Positions 9,684 through 21,363 of a stretch of 64,000 nucleotides of DNA are shown piece by piece. Positions within the stretch are counted from its first letter, which is position 1. Every line of letters starts with the position of its first letter. The DNA is taken from positions 248,001 to 312,000 of the forward strand of contig JAWPGT010000027.1 of NCBI GenBank assembly GCA_034638255.1. Direction: 5' to 3'. Origin of the DNA: Coprinus comatus (lineage: Eukaryota; Basidiomycota; Agaricomycetes; Agaricales; Agaricaceae). The notes under the pieces are model-generated. The model was given only the letters and a program-made list of their open reading frames with translations, searched no databases and had not been told where the DNA came from. A program made the translations under genes and the position numbers.

Positions 9684-12669
9684 TTACTTCAAAAGATTCA
9701 ATATTCTACTTCTGTTCCATAATGATAGAAAAACTGCAGTATATATAATTGCTCTTTCTTGCCCCATATATCTAACCGATTTTCTAATTCTTGTAAGTCC
9801 TCCATTTCCACATTCTGCTGCACTAGAGTTGATTTTTCCTAATGATGGTTGGCTAGAAGAATATGTTTTAAGAAAATAGGCTGCACTACAAGATTTATGA
9901 CCTGTAGAATGAAAATTATCAATGAGAAATAGGGTATCCATAAAAAAGTCGGGCTCTCTTGAACGACAATAAGGTCCAAGCTGGCAAGCAAAATCATAAA
10001 TAACATATTTGGGAGCTTTTGGCCATCTTGTAACCATTGCTGAAAATACATCATTTCTTCCTTCGCTTGAAGGAATACAATGATATCCATAGCAAATAGA
10101 ATGAGTGCACCATGCACACATAATTCCTCCAGTTAAGCCAGATTCTCCATAAGTGCTGTAATATTTATTACATTTTCCACCTCTGTCTTTTGGCTCATTT
10201 CCAGCTTCATGTTTAAGACCAGGATATTGAGGTCTATAACGAATTTGGGGTAAACTATATTTACATCCACTCTATAGAAATTTAGTAAAAAAAAATAAGG
10301 TAGTTATAATATAAAAAATACCTTTTGCCATCCACCTTCAGTTTTTTCAATATTATCTATAATCTTGGGACAAGGATATTTAATTATCTTTTCCATCATC
10401 AATCCTTTACATCTTTTGTTCATCCAAGAACAAACCCCAAGAATAGAGTTATCCCAATATGGTTGTTGTTTTCTTTCATAGTTTAGAAGCCAAAATAAGG
10501 ATGGAATACAACACAAATGATCGAAATTTGTTTTTTGAGTAGGATCATTGATAAAGTCTTCCAATAATAACAATGCTGGTCGGTTAATAACTTGAAGAGC
10601 AGAGTCATTACTTCCTAACTATTCAATATGAGAATAGTATTGGTAACAGTTAATCAAGAATTGATAAAATACCTGGTAAAAAAATGAAACAACTTCTTTT
10701 GGACATTGATTATTATGTTTTGATATTGCACTTGTAGTGCAATATCGTTTAAAAAGTAAACCCAAAGATTGGTTTTCTTTATTAAGCATATCTTGAAGGA
10801 TAGGGAGATTTTCAAGTCTTGTAATTAGTTTTTGAAGATTTTTGGTAATTGTGGTATGAGATTCATCCTCAGAAGAATCATTATCAGAAAGCAAGTTTTT
10901 TGGAAGGAGGAGTAAGACATAAAGGTTCTGAAAATGTAGATCTTAATAGTTTTCTACAATCAGAATTTTCAATAAAAGCCTGGTTACGAATATATAAGCA
11001 ATTTCGTATAGGAGCATTGGGATGAATAGAGGTTGGAGGATGGAGAGATTGTTGAAGATGTTTTTTGCTGAAGGCAAGTGTAACTCCATCCCAAATTATA
11101 GTCTCTGGAATATCTTTACATTGAGGACATTTCATATCTTCTTCTAATAAAAGAAGAGAAGCATATCCAAACCAAGCAGAACGAAAAGTCTTTTCATCCA
11201 CAAAAGATAGAGAGCTTTGATATTTCTGATATCTTGAAGACACTACTTTTACCCAAGAGGTAAAAGGAGTTTCAGAGGTTGCATAGGAGATAGTATAGTC
11301 TTCAAGAAGGTCATGGGAGAATAAGGAGTGGTTGTTGAGATTAAAGATTCCATATTCCCTACAATCTGGTCCAATTGCTTGATAACGACTTTTAGAACAG
11401 CTTGGGCATTTTTGAAGTTGAATTCTTGTAGTGATTGATTTTGTAAGAGTATAGACAATACAATCCAACTCATAGGTAGGATGTACTTTCATATATTCTT
11501 GTTCACAGGAACATTTGGAGAAATCGTTCAAGGAAAGAAGAGGTGGAAGGTTGGTAACAGGAGGTGCTTCAGAATATAGGGCAATATTGTCGGTAGGAAT
11601 CCGGAATGATAAAGGAGGTAATATAGGTTGATATGAAATGGGTTTATTGTCTTTAATCCCCACAATAGGAATAGAAAGATTATCTAGAGATAAACCTTAT
11701 TAATAAATCATAAAATGTTTAATAAATGTTTTCACCTCTATTATTAGGATCTTGAGATGCCGAAAATCCATTTCCATTAAAATAGAGTATTGATCTTTGT
11801 ATATGAGTACATTTGGTTCCAGGATCTTTGTTGCAACTCCAAGTTCCAAGACCATTATCAGGACCCTTATAAGAAGTAATAGTGCGACCTTTAACAGCAT
11901 TGGGATCCTTTTTTGATGATACTGAAAAAAGATTAAGAAATCCAAATTCAATCCTTTCTCGTAGGAAAATAATAACATCAGAGTCAATATCTAAAATATA
12001 ACTTGAGTTATGATAAAATAACTTTAGAATAGAATTTAACCTTCAGGATCTTCAAACTTATTAGGATATTGTAATAAAAATCTTGTGTGAACGCAGTTAT
12101 TGGTTGATATTCCTTGACCACAATAACAAACAGGTATAGGAGGGCTTGAAGAATAATCCATTTGTAAATGAAACCATTGATCCTATTATAGGTTTAGAAA
12201 TAGAATGTATTATTTAAGTATTAATACATACCTTTAGAATAGATGATTTTGCATCCCAACCTGGAACAATGTATATATTTGATGTAAGTCGATGGAAAGG
12301 AATTGCCTTAGTTAAAACTCCATTGACAAATTCATCATAGGTATCTTGAGGAGTTGGTAGTCCAAATATATCATCTTGTATATATTGATCTGGTACTTCA
12401 GGCTCTGAAGATAGATTAAAGGTAGGTATACCAGTTATTGTAAGATGATCAAAAGGGTTAGAAAGTTCTTGAGATGTGGATTTAAAAGAAATAGATTTTC
12501 TTCTTCTTTTGAACCCAGGTTTTTGATGACGTGGTTTTTTCTGAGGTGTTGAACTTGGACCAGATAGAGGATCATCTAGAGTAGTCAAAGAAGAAAATGG
12601 TTCTGGAGGAGATTCCAGTAATAAAAGAGATGTAAAATCATTAGAGATTTGTCTTCGTCTTTTGCCCAT
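9684..12669 (-). CDS. KDZ transposase with CxC4/CxC5/CxC6-type cysteine clusters
   Basis: Predicted exons: 12669-12232, 12182-12041, 11990-11736, 11683 to about 10682, about 10618-10312 and about 10270-9684; roughly 900 residues. A basic Ser-rich N-terminus (MGKRRRQ) is followed by CYCGQG..NNCVHTRF, WSCNKDPGTKCTHI, CSCEQE..CPSCSKSRYQAIGPDCREYGIF and CPQCKD..IIWDGVTLAF, then GGKCNKYYSTYGESGLTGGI..CTHSICYGYHCIP. The last exon has the core EGRNDVFSA, KYVIYDFACQL, FLIDNFHSTGHKSC and SSAAECGN, matching the KDZ transposase family, where D/D/E residues are expected in an RNase-H-like fold. The N-terminal reading frame shifts near the A6 tract at about 10898, between the exon-4 coding frames. Either an intron I did not resolve or a real frameshift lies there. 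It shares a 76-bp intergenic region with the gene at 12746. Confidence 0.85.
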
Positions 12670-12745
12670 AGAGGTAGGAATAGAGAATATAACATAATAG
12701 TAGATGGAGTATAAAGATAGTAATACAAATTACATAAGTTCAACC
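12670..12745. promoter_or_regulatory. Putative bidirectional promoter
   Basis: Only 76 bp separate the start codons of the minus-strand transposase (ATG at 12669) and the plus-strand gene (ATG at 12746). The spacer is AT-rich. Divergent starts this close imply a shared promoter, although no specific motif can be named. Confidence 0.5.
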
Positions 12746-13875
12746 ATGTCTTCTTCCAGACAACGTCGTCCAACTCAAAAGATCCTTGATACTCCTATTG
12801 GTATTAAAAAGACCCGTCGTCCTCCTACATGTCGTATATGCCCAAATAGACCACTTAAAAAGAATTGTGGATGTAGTGGGAAAAAAAAGGGAAGGATTCT
12901 TACTTCACAGGTGAATTTTTACTTTTATAAATGAATAGGTCTAATATTTTAATAGGAAGTATTGGAAAAAGCATTAGTAGATGGACAAGAAGAGGAAGGA
13001 AGTCCGGAATTGAGAGATGATAGTCCAGAGGAGGATAATATCTCTCATCATGATTCTCCTACTCCTCAAACTGGATTACAATCCTCATATATTCCAGTTC
13101 CAAGAACTCCGTTATCTAATAGAGAAATGAGAAACTGGTCTGAAACACCAGGAACTGAAGATTCAAGAGGCTCAACAGACTATGATGATATTGATAATGA
13201 TTCGGATGACTCATCAACTCCAACAGTCTCAACTATGAATACACCAACTCCTGGAGGAACAGGAAATTTATTTGGTAAAAAAGGGGGTAATAAAAGTTAT
13301 AGTAATGGATTGGGCTATGTAGAAGGTGCAATGAAAGGAAATCAAAAATGGGGTATGTTTTTTTGTTATTATTGAATAATAATAAAACTAAGAAAAGATA
13401 GAAATATAAAACGACCAAGAGAATTAAGACCTTTAATCCAAGATGCAACAAAACGAAGTAAAAGATATAATCGTTTACTTCCCAAGTTAATAGGATCAGT
13501 AAGTAATCCCATAATCTTATTAAACTATTAATAATAAAATTTTCTTTCTAGGTAGAACGGTTTGCCCAAGAAACTGATTCATATACTATTATTCTTTCAC
13601 AACCATCAAGTGGTGCACTTATGGATGCACATTATAGTTCACCAAGATTAAGAAGAGAAGGAAAGGAAGAAACAATTGAGTTTATTGAGAAGTTTCGGCA
13701 AATGGTTAATACTATGGTAGTTGCAAGGAGGGGGGATACAAAAGGATTGGCAAAAGATTTGGATAAGGAAAAAAAAAAAGAAGTAGAAAAAGCAAAGGAG
13801 GAAATATTAAAAAAAGATGAGCTTTTGGAGGAATTAAGAGCTAAATTAGCAGAGATAGAAAAGCAGACATCTTAG
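12746..13875 (+). CDS. KDZ accessory protein with short Cys cluster and C-terminal coiled coil
   Basis: Four exons (12746-12910, 12956-13352, 13398-13498, 13552-13875) join with GT-AG borders into 328 codons without a stop. Residues about 25-45 contain CRICPNRPLKKNCGC, a small cysteine cluster followed by lysines. The middle (about 55-185) is acidic and rich in Ser/Thr/Pro/Asp. A basic stretch IKRPRE..KRSKRYNRL follows. The last 60 residues are a charged coiled coil (KEKKKEVEKAKEEILKKDELLEELRAKL). I do not recognise a named family. Its divergent position to the transposase and inclusion between the TIRs suggest a partner in transposition or DNA binding. Codon use is AT-rich like the other genes in the element. 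Confidence 0.72.
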
Positions 13876-13984
13876 ATATCTTAGTAATAAACCAAACAGC
13901 AACATTTGTTTCATTTTTTTAAACTAAAAAAACAACTTTCAACAAACAAAAAAAAAAACAAAAAAATTTCAACAAACAAAAAAA
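13876..13984. other. Convergent 3' spacer
   Basis: About 110 bp of A-rich sequence (repeated AACAAACAAAAAAA) lies between two converging genes. It probably serves as a polyadenylation region for both; no motif is firm. Confidence 0.4.
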
Positions 13985-15676
13985 CTACAATGTAAAAAAC
14001 GTTTTATCAATGGTTTCTCCTCTTAAATTCTCATACCTATAAAACCAAAATCCAAGAATCCTTCCCATCCCTGTATCCTGGTTTCCTTTCATAAGACCCA
14101 GTTCAGTTGAACCTGGCATAGGATGAAATGTTATAGTATTATTACAAGTAGCATTACCACAAGATATGGTAATGGGCGATAAATCTAGGATAGAAAATAA
14201 GTAGATATCAAAGATAAAAACAAAGATCTTACCCCAGCTGATATTCTTTAATTTTGTAATAGGCTTGTCATCTTTATTCTTCCTAAGAACCCATGGTTTA
14301 AAAACATGACAAGAAGAACAGGAGTTTGGAAGGTAATGGCCAAGTGGTCGGAATTGTTTATTACCCCAATGAAGGAAACAAATTTCATCTGAGTCTTTCT
14401 TGATCAACATTATACAATCTGTACCAAGTCCAAGATCAATTCAGAGTAAAGAATATTGGGAAAAAGGTTTTTGCTGCCCAAGATAAGTGTTTGTTGGAGA
14501 AATCGGAGGATAAAGAGATTGCAGTTGACAGGGTGAAAATCAAGTTGTAAAAATGCCATAGAAAGCCAAAAGTATCTAGTAAAATAATGAGATAGGAGAT
14601 AATAATTAAAAATAATGCTTACGGAGATACAAGTTGATGAACGTCAGCCCTATCTTTTACCGAGAGAAAAGGACCACCACACATAATAAAAAACAAAAGG
14701 GCTGTTTCATCTTTCTGAATTATTTTAAGTAAAGATGGAGGGAAAATGATTGGAAATAACTAAGAACATTATTAGTATATGAAAAAACAAAAAGAGTAAA
14801 ATCTATACCTCAGAAATTGGAACAGCCTCCATGTTGGGAGGAGGATCAACCCAAATAAGCCCAGTATCAGGAGTAGAATGTGTATGGAGGAAAAAAATAT
14901 AACGTTTGAATCTAAATAAATAGTTAGATAATTTTATTTCTGAATATTAAAATAGAAAATTACTTCTTTAGTTCGGTACAAAGCTTCACAATTCTCTTTT
15001 TGAGTTTCTCAACCGCAGTATCTGCAGATAGATCGATTTTAATTTCAATTAACTCCAAATAGCCATAAGGAGATCCTTTAGATCTTGGAAAATAGGATAG
15101 GAGATGTCCATAGGCCAAAGTAGAGACACATGATTTTGGGTTGAGAGATGAAAGTCGAAAAACAACAATGGCAGTATTATCGATATTAACAGTTGAGAAC
15201 TTGGACCGAAATAAGATATTGGACTGGAGTGGAAAAGTTTGATTGAGATTTTCGAAAGGCTAAAAAATATCTGATTAGGTTTGGAATATCAATAATTAAA
15301 AATATGAACCTTATATGGAGCGTAGTCTCCATTAGTCTTAATCCAACATTGAGGGCAGGTAAACTTCTGCTTTAAGTGTTGTCTTTCCAAGTTGGGAAGA
15401 CAAACATCTCTACAGATTGCACCATCACAAGTATCACAAAAGATAAGATCTCCACCATTCATACAAAGAGAACAATACTAGATAAACATGTAAGTTAAAT
15501 GAAAACAATAAAGAAACATATTATACAATGTGGTCATTTGTAGAAGTTGTGGTCTGATGGCTTGAAGTAGTAGGACCATCAACTTCCATAGAATCATCTT
15601 CTTCGAGAGAAGAAAGATCACCATCAAAGAGATCAATACTGTTGAGAGAGAGTTTAGAACGTTTTCGAGGAGGCAT
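13985..15676 (-). CDS. KDZ-associated protein with PHD-like zinc finger
   Basis: The first exon (15676-15527, 50 codons) is a basic/acidic leader MPPRKRSKLSL..DSMEVDG. The second, starting at 15477, encodes CSLCMNGGDLIFCDTCDGAICRDVC and, 16 residues on, FTCPQCW, which is a PHD/treble-clef-like pattern. Further exons include SLNPKSCVSTLAYGHLLSY, DTGLIWVDPPPNMEAVPISE and FFIMCGGPFLSVKDRADVHQLV. The final part is FLHWGNKQFRPLGHYLPNSCSSCHVFKPWV, an intron (about 14231-14185), and ISCGNATCNNTITFHPMPG. Proteins with this PHD-plus-C-terminal C-x2-C layout accompany KDZ transposases in agarics. Around 14430 the frame leading into MLIKKDSDE does not join cleanly to the preceding exon, so a frameshift or missed intron is possible. 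The function could be chromatin or DNA targeting; this is inference. Confidence 0.65.
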
Positions 15677-16440
15677 GATGGAGGTACAAGTTAGAGAATG
15701 AAAGATATAATCTTGAAGTATTTGAATCAAAGATCAATCAATCAATCAGTCAGTCAATAGCTATAAAAGGAATCTTATATTAAATTTAACAAAGAGATGC
15801 TTAAAGAAGAAATATGATATTAAAATATATTTCATTATAATATAATAGTTACAAGTCCAAAAAATAGTTATATGTGCGAAAATATGGCAGTTAGGGTTAG
15901 GGTTAGGACGACATTTTAGCAAAAAATTATATACATACCAAATACAAGTCAAAAAGAAGATTAAAAACACTTTCAATAAGAAGTTTGAGCTAACTTCATA
16001 TTAAAAGTGAAAATGAAACATATACTACTTGTGGGTGCTCAAGCCACAAGGAATACATGTTCCAAAAGAAATGTATACTATGAAAAAAAATACTATGTAC
16101 AACTACACTACTTTACCTAAGACCTTGGAATGATGAATCAGTATTAGAAATAAAGAACAAGTAAAAGAAACATCACCTTAAAGCTTGTAAACCACAAACC
16201 ACAATTTTGTGAACAACCTGAAATCCCAAATACATCAGTTGTCTAACAAATAAACAGTTGAACTTACATTTCTACTCTAAATCTCTCCCACCCAAGAAAA
16301 CATAGAAAACACTGATTAGAATAGAATAGATTAACAGACTGACACTCACCAAGTTTATCAACACCCAACACCTATCCCAACAATCTATAAGACAAGCCAA
16401 AAGTTAGATAAGTAGAATTGAAATAGAAGTACTTACGAAA
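15677..16440. other. AT-rich non-coding segment in KDZ element
   Basis: No gene recognised. It contains a TTAGGG-type triplet repeat (listed separately). The AT-rich composition of the KDZ genes continues to about 16330 and then gives way to more GC-rich sequence. Confidence 0.45.
15891..15907 (+). repeat. Interstitial telomere-like repeat
   Basis: TTAGGGTTAGGGTTAGG, that is, two full TTAGGG units and most of a third. TTAGGG is the usual telomere unit of basidiomycetes. It is too short to be more than suggestive of telomere addition or repair at a past break. Confidence 0.6.
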
Positions 16441-16537
16441 ACGGAGGTTGAACCATACTGAAGATGAAGACACAAGAAGAAATCATTCCCCCAGACCCAG
16501 AACAACCACCTACCTCCTCCCAAGAAGGGGTATCTTG

Positions 16538-16825
16538 GAAGTACGAAACCTCCAAGCACATAAATGGTTATTGAAAAGAGAACACACCATCTCTTCCTGC
16601 AAACAGGAAGAACCCTGGAAGTACGAAACCTCCAGGCACATTGATGATGATAATAATAAAGGGACAACTCAAGGACCATCCTTCTCCTGCGAACAAGAGA
16701 AACCTTCACAACACGAAGTCATGAAGCACATTGAATGGCAAGGGACAACCTACACCCACCCCTCTTCCTGCGAACAAGAGGAACCCTAGAAGTACAAAAC
16801 CTCCAGGCACATTAGGATGGAACAG
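16538..16825. repeat. Diverged tandem repeat, about 75-90-bp units
   Basis: Four units share GGAAGTACGAAACCTCCAGG-like text followed by CACATTGATGATGG and a CCTGCGAACAAGAGGAACCC-like segment. The resulting open frames repeat the same peptide motifs (SCEQEEP..YETSRHI) and need not be coding. Confidence 0.65.
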
Positions 16826-17749
16826 CATAAGAACAACGATATCAACGCCAGCTCTACGTTTCCGAAACGAGCGGCAAGTCAACATGTGTCCCTATGTAAC
16901 GAAGACCTTTCAAAGAAAGGTAACACCAGTACCACACACAATCATGTTCATAGCTGGGGCCCTCAGCATGAATGAAGATTATGACACAGGGCTGCCTCTG
17001 GTGTGACATCGTCAAGGTAGAAGAATAAACGGGAATACTGAAATAAAAATACCAAGAATAGAAGTAACTTTACATTATAAATAGTACTCACCTTATTATA
17101 GCACATGCTATAAATACAAAATGATCAACACAGACAACGACGACGAGGATACTGGTGATCATGGATGACAACGATGATCACCAAGATGAACGGTGACAAG
17201 GCCAATAACATACGTTGATCATAGACGATGACGAGGGAACCGGCTGTTCATAGACGATGATGACGACGACGACGAGAGGATCAAAGATGACGACGGAATT
17301 GTAAAGCAGCAAGCAAGTGATTAACACATAAGCCAAGTCTCGAGAACGATGAAGCAGATGTTGAACAAGGGGGATACAGAGACGACAAAGGTGGGGGATG
17401 GTGGGGGGAAATAAGAAAGAACATTTTCGTGCTTGGGCTGGTATATATGGCCCCTGATCCTGAGGACCCTGGGTCTGATGCCACGTCACCAGGTCTTGTC
17501 AGACCATGTGAAACCGGGCCGATTACTAGATGGGCGTTCACATCATGATTCAGCAGTCGAGCCGTTGACATTCATACATGAGACCATGATGTAAAACATG
17601 TATTTTTAAGAGAAAAAAGAATATACAACAAAGAACAATGTACCTCTGTAATAACATATGTATCTACAACCTGATCCTGCAATGACACAAACCACGAAGG
17701 AGGCTTTTTAATGAAATCGACGTTGTAAATAGATTAAGAATCAGGATCA

Positions 17750-18290
17750 GTGATGACATGTAAACGGGGAGGATCAATAATCATCCTTGACTTGTAAACG
17801 GCGGAATCAAGAATTGTCGACGACGTGTAAACATCTATGACGTGTAAACGGGGGATCGAGAATGATTGATGACATGTAAACCACGAGGATCGAGAATCGT
17901 CGATGAAGCATAAACAGGGGGGATCGAGAATAGTCCAGGGCATGTAAACCAGGAGGATCGAGAATCGTCGATAACTTGTAAAGAATCGTCGACGACGTTT
18001 AAACGGGGGGGTGGAGGTCGAGAATCGTCGACAACTTGTAAACGGGGGGGTGGAGGTTGAGAATCGTTGACAATCTGTAAAGAATCGTCGACGACGTTTA
18101 AACGGGGGGGGGGTGGAGGTCGAGAATCGTCGACAACCTGTAAAGAATCGTCGACGACGTTTAAACGGGGGGGTCGAGGTCGAGAATCATTGACGACTTG
18201 TAAATGGGGGATCGAGAATCGTTGACGATCTGTAAACGGGGATCGAAAATCGTCGACGACCTGTAAACCAGGAGGATTGAGATGGCCGAT
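17750..18290. repeat. GTCGAC/GTTTAAAC/G-run minisatellite
   Basis: Units of about 28-60 bp repeat GATCGAGAATCGTCGACGAC followed by CTTGTAAA or GTTTAAACGGGGGGG. Seven- to nine-base G runs recur at regular distances. No coding potential. The region lies in the middle block of the KDZ element. Confidence 0.8.
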
Positions 18291-18554
18291 GAGTCACTGG
18301 CCAGGAGAGCACGACACCGTCACCCATAGTGTCTGGGTAAGCACTGTCTAGTTCCATGTAAGCAATGGCAAGAGGAGGAAGATAACTTACAGTGTACGAC
18401 ATCGGCTTCCAACCTCATTTTCCTAAGTCTGAGCAGCCCATTGATACCTTCTCACTCTCAGTGTCACAGACTCATTGTACCTGTGGACAACACTGTATAA
18501 TAAGAAGTAGATCATTCCGGACCAGTGTAAAATAAAACTAAATAACGTACCGCA

Positions 18555-19181
18555 ATGACAGAAAGCGTTGCTCAAGAAATGGGGAGAAGGACGGATGACC
18601 CAAAGGGTCTTCCTCCCACGTTCGGCATCTTCCGGTCAAGCGTTTCTCGCAACGTCCAAGTCCAGGCGCAGTCCCTTGGTTTGCTACTTATTTTTCTCGA
18701 TGGTTCGCGATCCCTGTCGCTCTCAATAGTAGCTTCCCGCCGCCTCGCTCTCTCCCGTTCTCGTTCTCGTTCAACATCTTTCCGTTCTCGTTCTCGTTCT
18801 CTTTCTCTCTCCCGTCGCTCGCCTCCTCCTGCCGTCTGTCTGTGCTGCTCATCTGTACTCCGGGGTTCCTTCTTATCCTGGCTGTGTGATCCAGCAGGAT
18901 CCAAATTCACATCACCTCCACTCCTCTTTGGCGTCCCTTTGAACGCGTTCTCCTCGGATCGTTCAGCTTCTGTCATGACGCCTGGGATTCCTGAAACTGG
19001 TCTGTACTCTCAAGTTCCTTATCCTGGCTGTGTGATCCAGCAGGATCCAAATTCACGTCCCTTCCCCTCGTCTTTGGCGTCCCTTCCCCTCGTCTTTGGC
19101 ATCCCTTCCCCTCGTCTTTGGCATCCCTTTGAACGCGTTCTGCTCAACCTCAGCGGTCGCAAGATTGCCACCGAATTATAA
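18555..19181 (+). other. Low-complexity CT-rich open frame with internal duplication
   Basis: The reading frame stays open because of CTCTCCCGTTCTCGTTCTCG-like sequence (RS-rich on the plus strand, ER-rich on the minus). TTATCCTGGCTGTGTGATCC is followed by about 100 bp that appear twice (about 18876-18970 and 19018-19150), and a CTTTGGC(A/G)TCCCTTCCCCTCG unit is tandem at 19070-19125. The text TPGIPETG resembles TTPGMPENG of the RRM gene downstream, so this could be a degraded 5' part of that gene. Coding status is uncertain. Confidence 0.35.
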
Positions 19182-19522
19182 TGTGAGTAGCATATACATA
19201 AGTTCTTCTTGTGTTGTTTATTTATGACATTTAGGATTACTGTACTGCGGGTGCACATGCCGAACTTGGGTCTCATCGTCACACAGATCTGAGATGGTGA
19301 TTATGGTACAGAGGGTTTTTCGACGGACGCCAACGGTTGAAAGACAGAATCCAACCCTGTCATCACAGAACTCGAGATTGCGAGCGCAGCTTGAAGTACA
19401 TTGACAGAGGGGGGTTGTTCTGCTCCAGAAGATTCAATCTCAGATGAATTGTTGGGTCTAGCTCTGTTACTGGTGAGTTTTATTATGTATGAATTCGAGG
19501 GATTATGCTTAATTGTAACCAG

Positions 19523-20766
19523 AAGGAGACGCTTCTAAGCCTCCTGCTGCTAGTCCTTTCCACTCAGTTTCTGCCACGACTCCTGGGATGCCTGAAAATG
19601 GTGAGCAGATTGTTTACTCCCTATTACGCGTCCTCATGCCCATACCCGCCGACAAACACACCCTTAGACCAACTTACAATACAATCGACCAGGGTGGTAA
19701 TGACTGGGTCACCAAACCCGATGTCGAGGGACGGGCTTCCACAAACAATCATGTATACGACCAGCGAAACGCGACTGTCAAAGAGGGTATTTCTCAAATG
19801 GTGCAAAGTGGGGAGTCTATCACACGAGTTCAGGTACAGGCATCCGATTATGATGGTACGTTTTAAAAATGGCTATCATGGAAGAGCAAATTAACCCAAA
19901 TTTATGCACCAGGTACTACAAAGGCATCTCACATCCCAACAGGGGATTATCATGGAGACAACCACGACTTACAAGGTCAAACGAAGACAATCAAAGCAGT
20001 GACGCCATCACAGGCGGCCCTCTCCAAGACTGCGCGAACGCCCAGTGATCTCAATCCTACCAGCGTTGACTTCAAGCCTCGTATGGGGATTGAACTCAAG
20101 CCCCCATTGGTGGAATTTAAACCATCGGGCATTGAATTTAAACCGCCCCAGATTGAGTTCACTCCCAATCTACCTTACCCCACCATGACTCGACTTCTTC
20201 CTCCAGAATGTGGTCAATCCCAGGACCTCCATACTGCACCCAACCATCCTCCACGCACATCATTATCGCAACAGGACAGTAACCAATTTCAATCCAACCA
20301 TGCAAACATCAACCCCTCCTACATTCCTCAATCGAATAGCACAACTTGTCCTGACAACACTGTCTATCTGGAGAAGCTTCAACCTCATACCGACAGTAGT
20401 CAAGCTACGTACGCATCGAATACCGACTACCAGGCTTCCGAGGAACATTCCCAACATAACAAAGGATCGCAATATCTGGACGACTCACAGAAAACTCCCA
20501 ATGTGTACATTAATGGATTACCACCGCACTTCCCTGAGGGTCAGCTCTTTGCTCTAGCTGCCCCATTTGGAGAAGTAAAGAGTGTTCGGACATTCATGCA
20601 CCATGTAAGGGATAGTGAGAGCGGATATGGCTTTGTTCTGTTAGTCTGAACAATTCTTAAAGTTATATTATGCTAACTGTTTTATAGGTTTGAGACTATC
20701 GACGCTGCCGAAAGATGTATAGTCGCACTTAGGAAGTACTGCAATCTCCATCCAACTTTTTCCAAG
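19523..20766 (+). pseudogene. 3'-truncated RRM protein gene captured in the KDZ element
   Basis: Exons 19523-19855, 19913-20639 and 20688-20766 join in frame. The first two give a Pro/Ser/Thr/Gln-rich region. The last part is a single RRM: NVYINGLPPHFPEGQLFALA (RNP2-like) and SGYGFVL|FETIDAAERC (RNP1-like, split by the intron), ending IVALRKYCNLHPTFSK. This RRM and its ending closely resemble agaricomycete two-RRM proteins, but here the sequence stops soon after the first RRM (TGA within nine codons of the next plausible splice) and the second RRM is absent. The 5' end is also unclear. No KDZ function is known for it, so I read it as a captured host gene fragment. Expression would give a truncated RNA-binding protein. 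Confidence 0.65.
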
Positions 20767-21363
20767 GTGAGAACCCTGATCCGTTTTTCCGTTACTGATC
20801 AGTTAAATCATTGTTTGGGCTAGACTGCAACAGAGGAGTTCATTATGTGAGCTCATGTAGAAGCATGTTGTTGACACTCCGTTGTATTATTTTTAAGTGT
20901 GCTCAAATATATTGATTTCATCAGATCACTTCACAAAATCATCTTCATATAGCTGGTGTAGATGGCATACCTGGATTTTACCATCTCATAGAAGGTATTG
21001 TCAAAGAATTCTCGGTGACCATCATCTTGGTTATATGTTATTATTATTTCGGTGGTAAGCCTTATATTAATTCTTACAAATATATACATATTTAATCCAT
21101 TTTCTTAGGGGTGTGATGTAGACGCATATTTCTTGTTTCCAATTGGAGCAAGTAACCTCATGGCTTTTCCCTGCTTTGTTATTGTTATGGTATGTAATAA
21201 TGCTACACATGTATACCACATGGTGTTTCAGCTTTTTAATATAAGTTCTTCTTACCCTTTCTCGGCATTCATATAAGAATGGATGGTAAGATCCTACTAC
21301 TTGATCCCTCCTTTCTACTATTGGACAACACACTCTTTTTTTAAGTTATTATTCCTTACTCTA
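20767..21363. other. AT-rich region upstream of the oxygenase gene
   Basis: No gene recognised. A short open stretch near 20935-20995 (HLHIAGVDGIPGFYHLIE) could be a relic exon, without a family match. The promoter of the following gene presumably lies in the last 200 bp. Confidence 0.4.

Noticed and set aside
12704..12934. Start of the accessory gene at 12704
   Set aside because: The upstream ATG lies close to the divergent transposase start and adds residues without supporting features; ATG at 12746 gives MSSSRQRR and a consistent first exon.
16404..17006. Plus-strand frames with SCEQEEP repeats as a gene
   Set aside because: Derived from diverged tandem repeats; frames end at random and no domain is present.
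18572..18976. ER-rich frame on the minus strand resembling an RS/RE splicing factor
   Set aside because: Composition of a CT-rich simple-sequence tract; no folded domain, no splice context.
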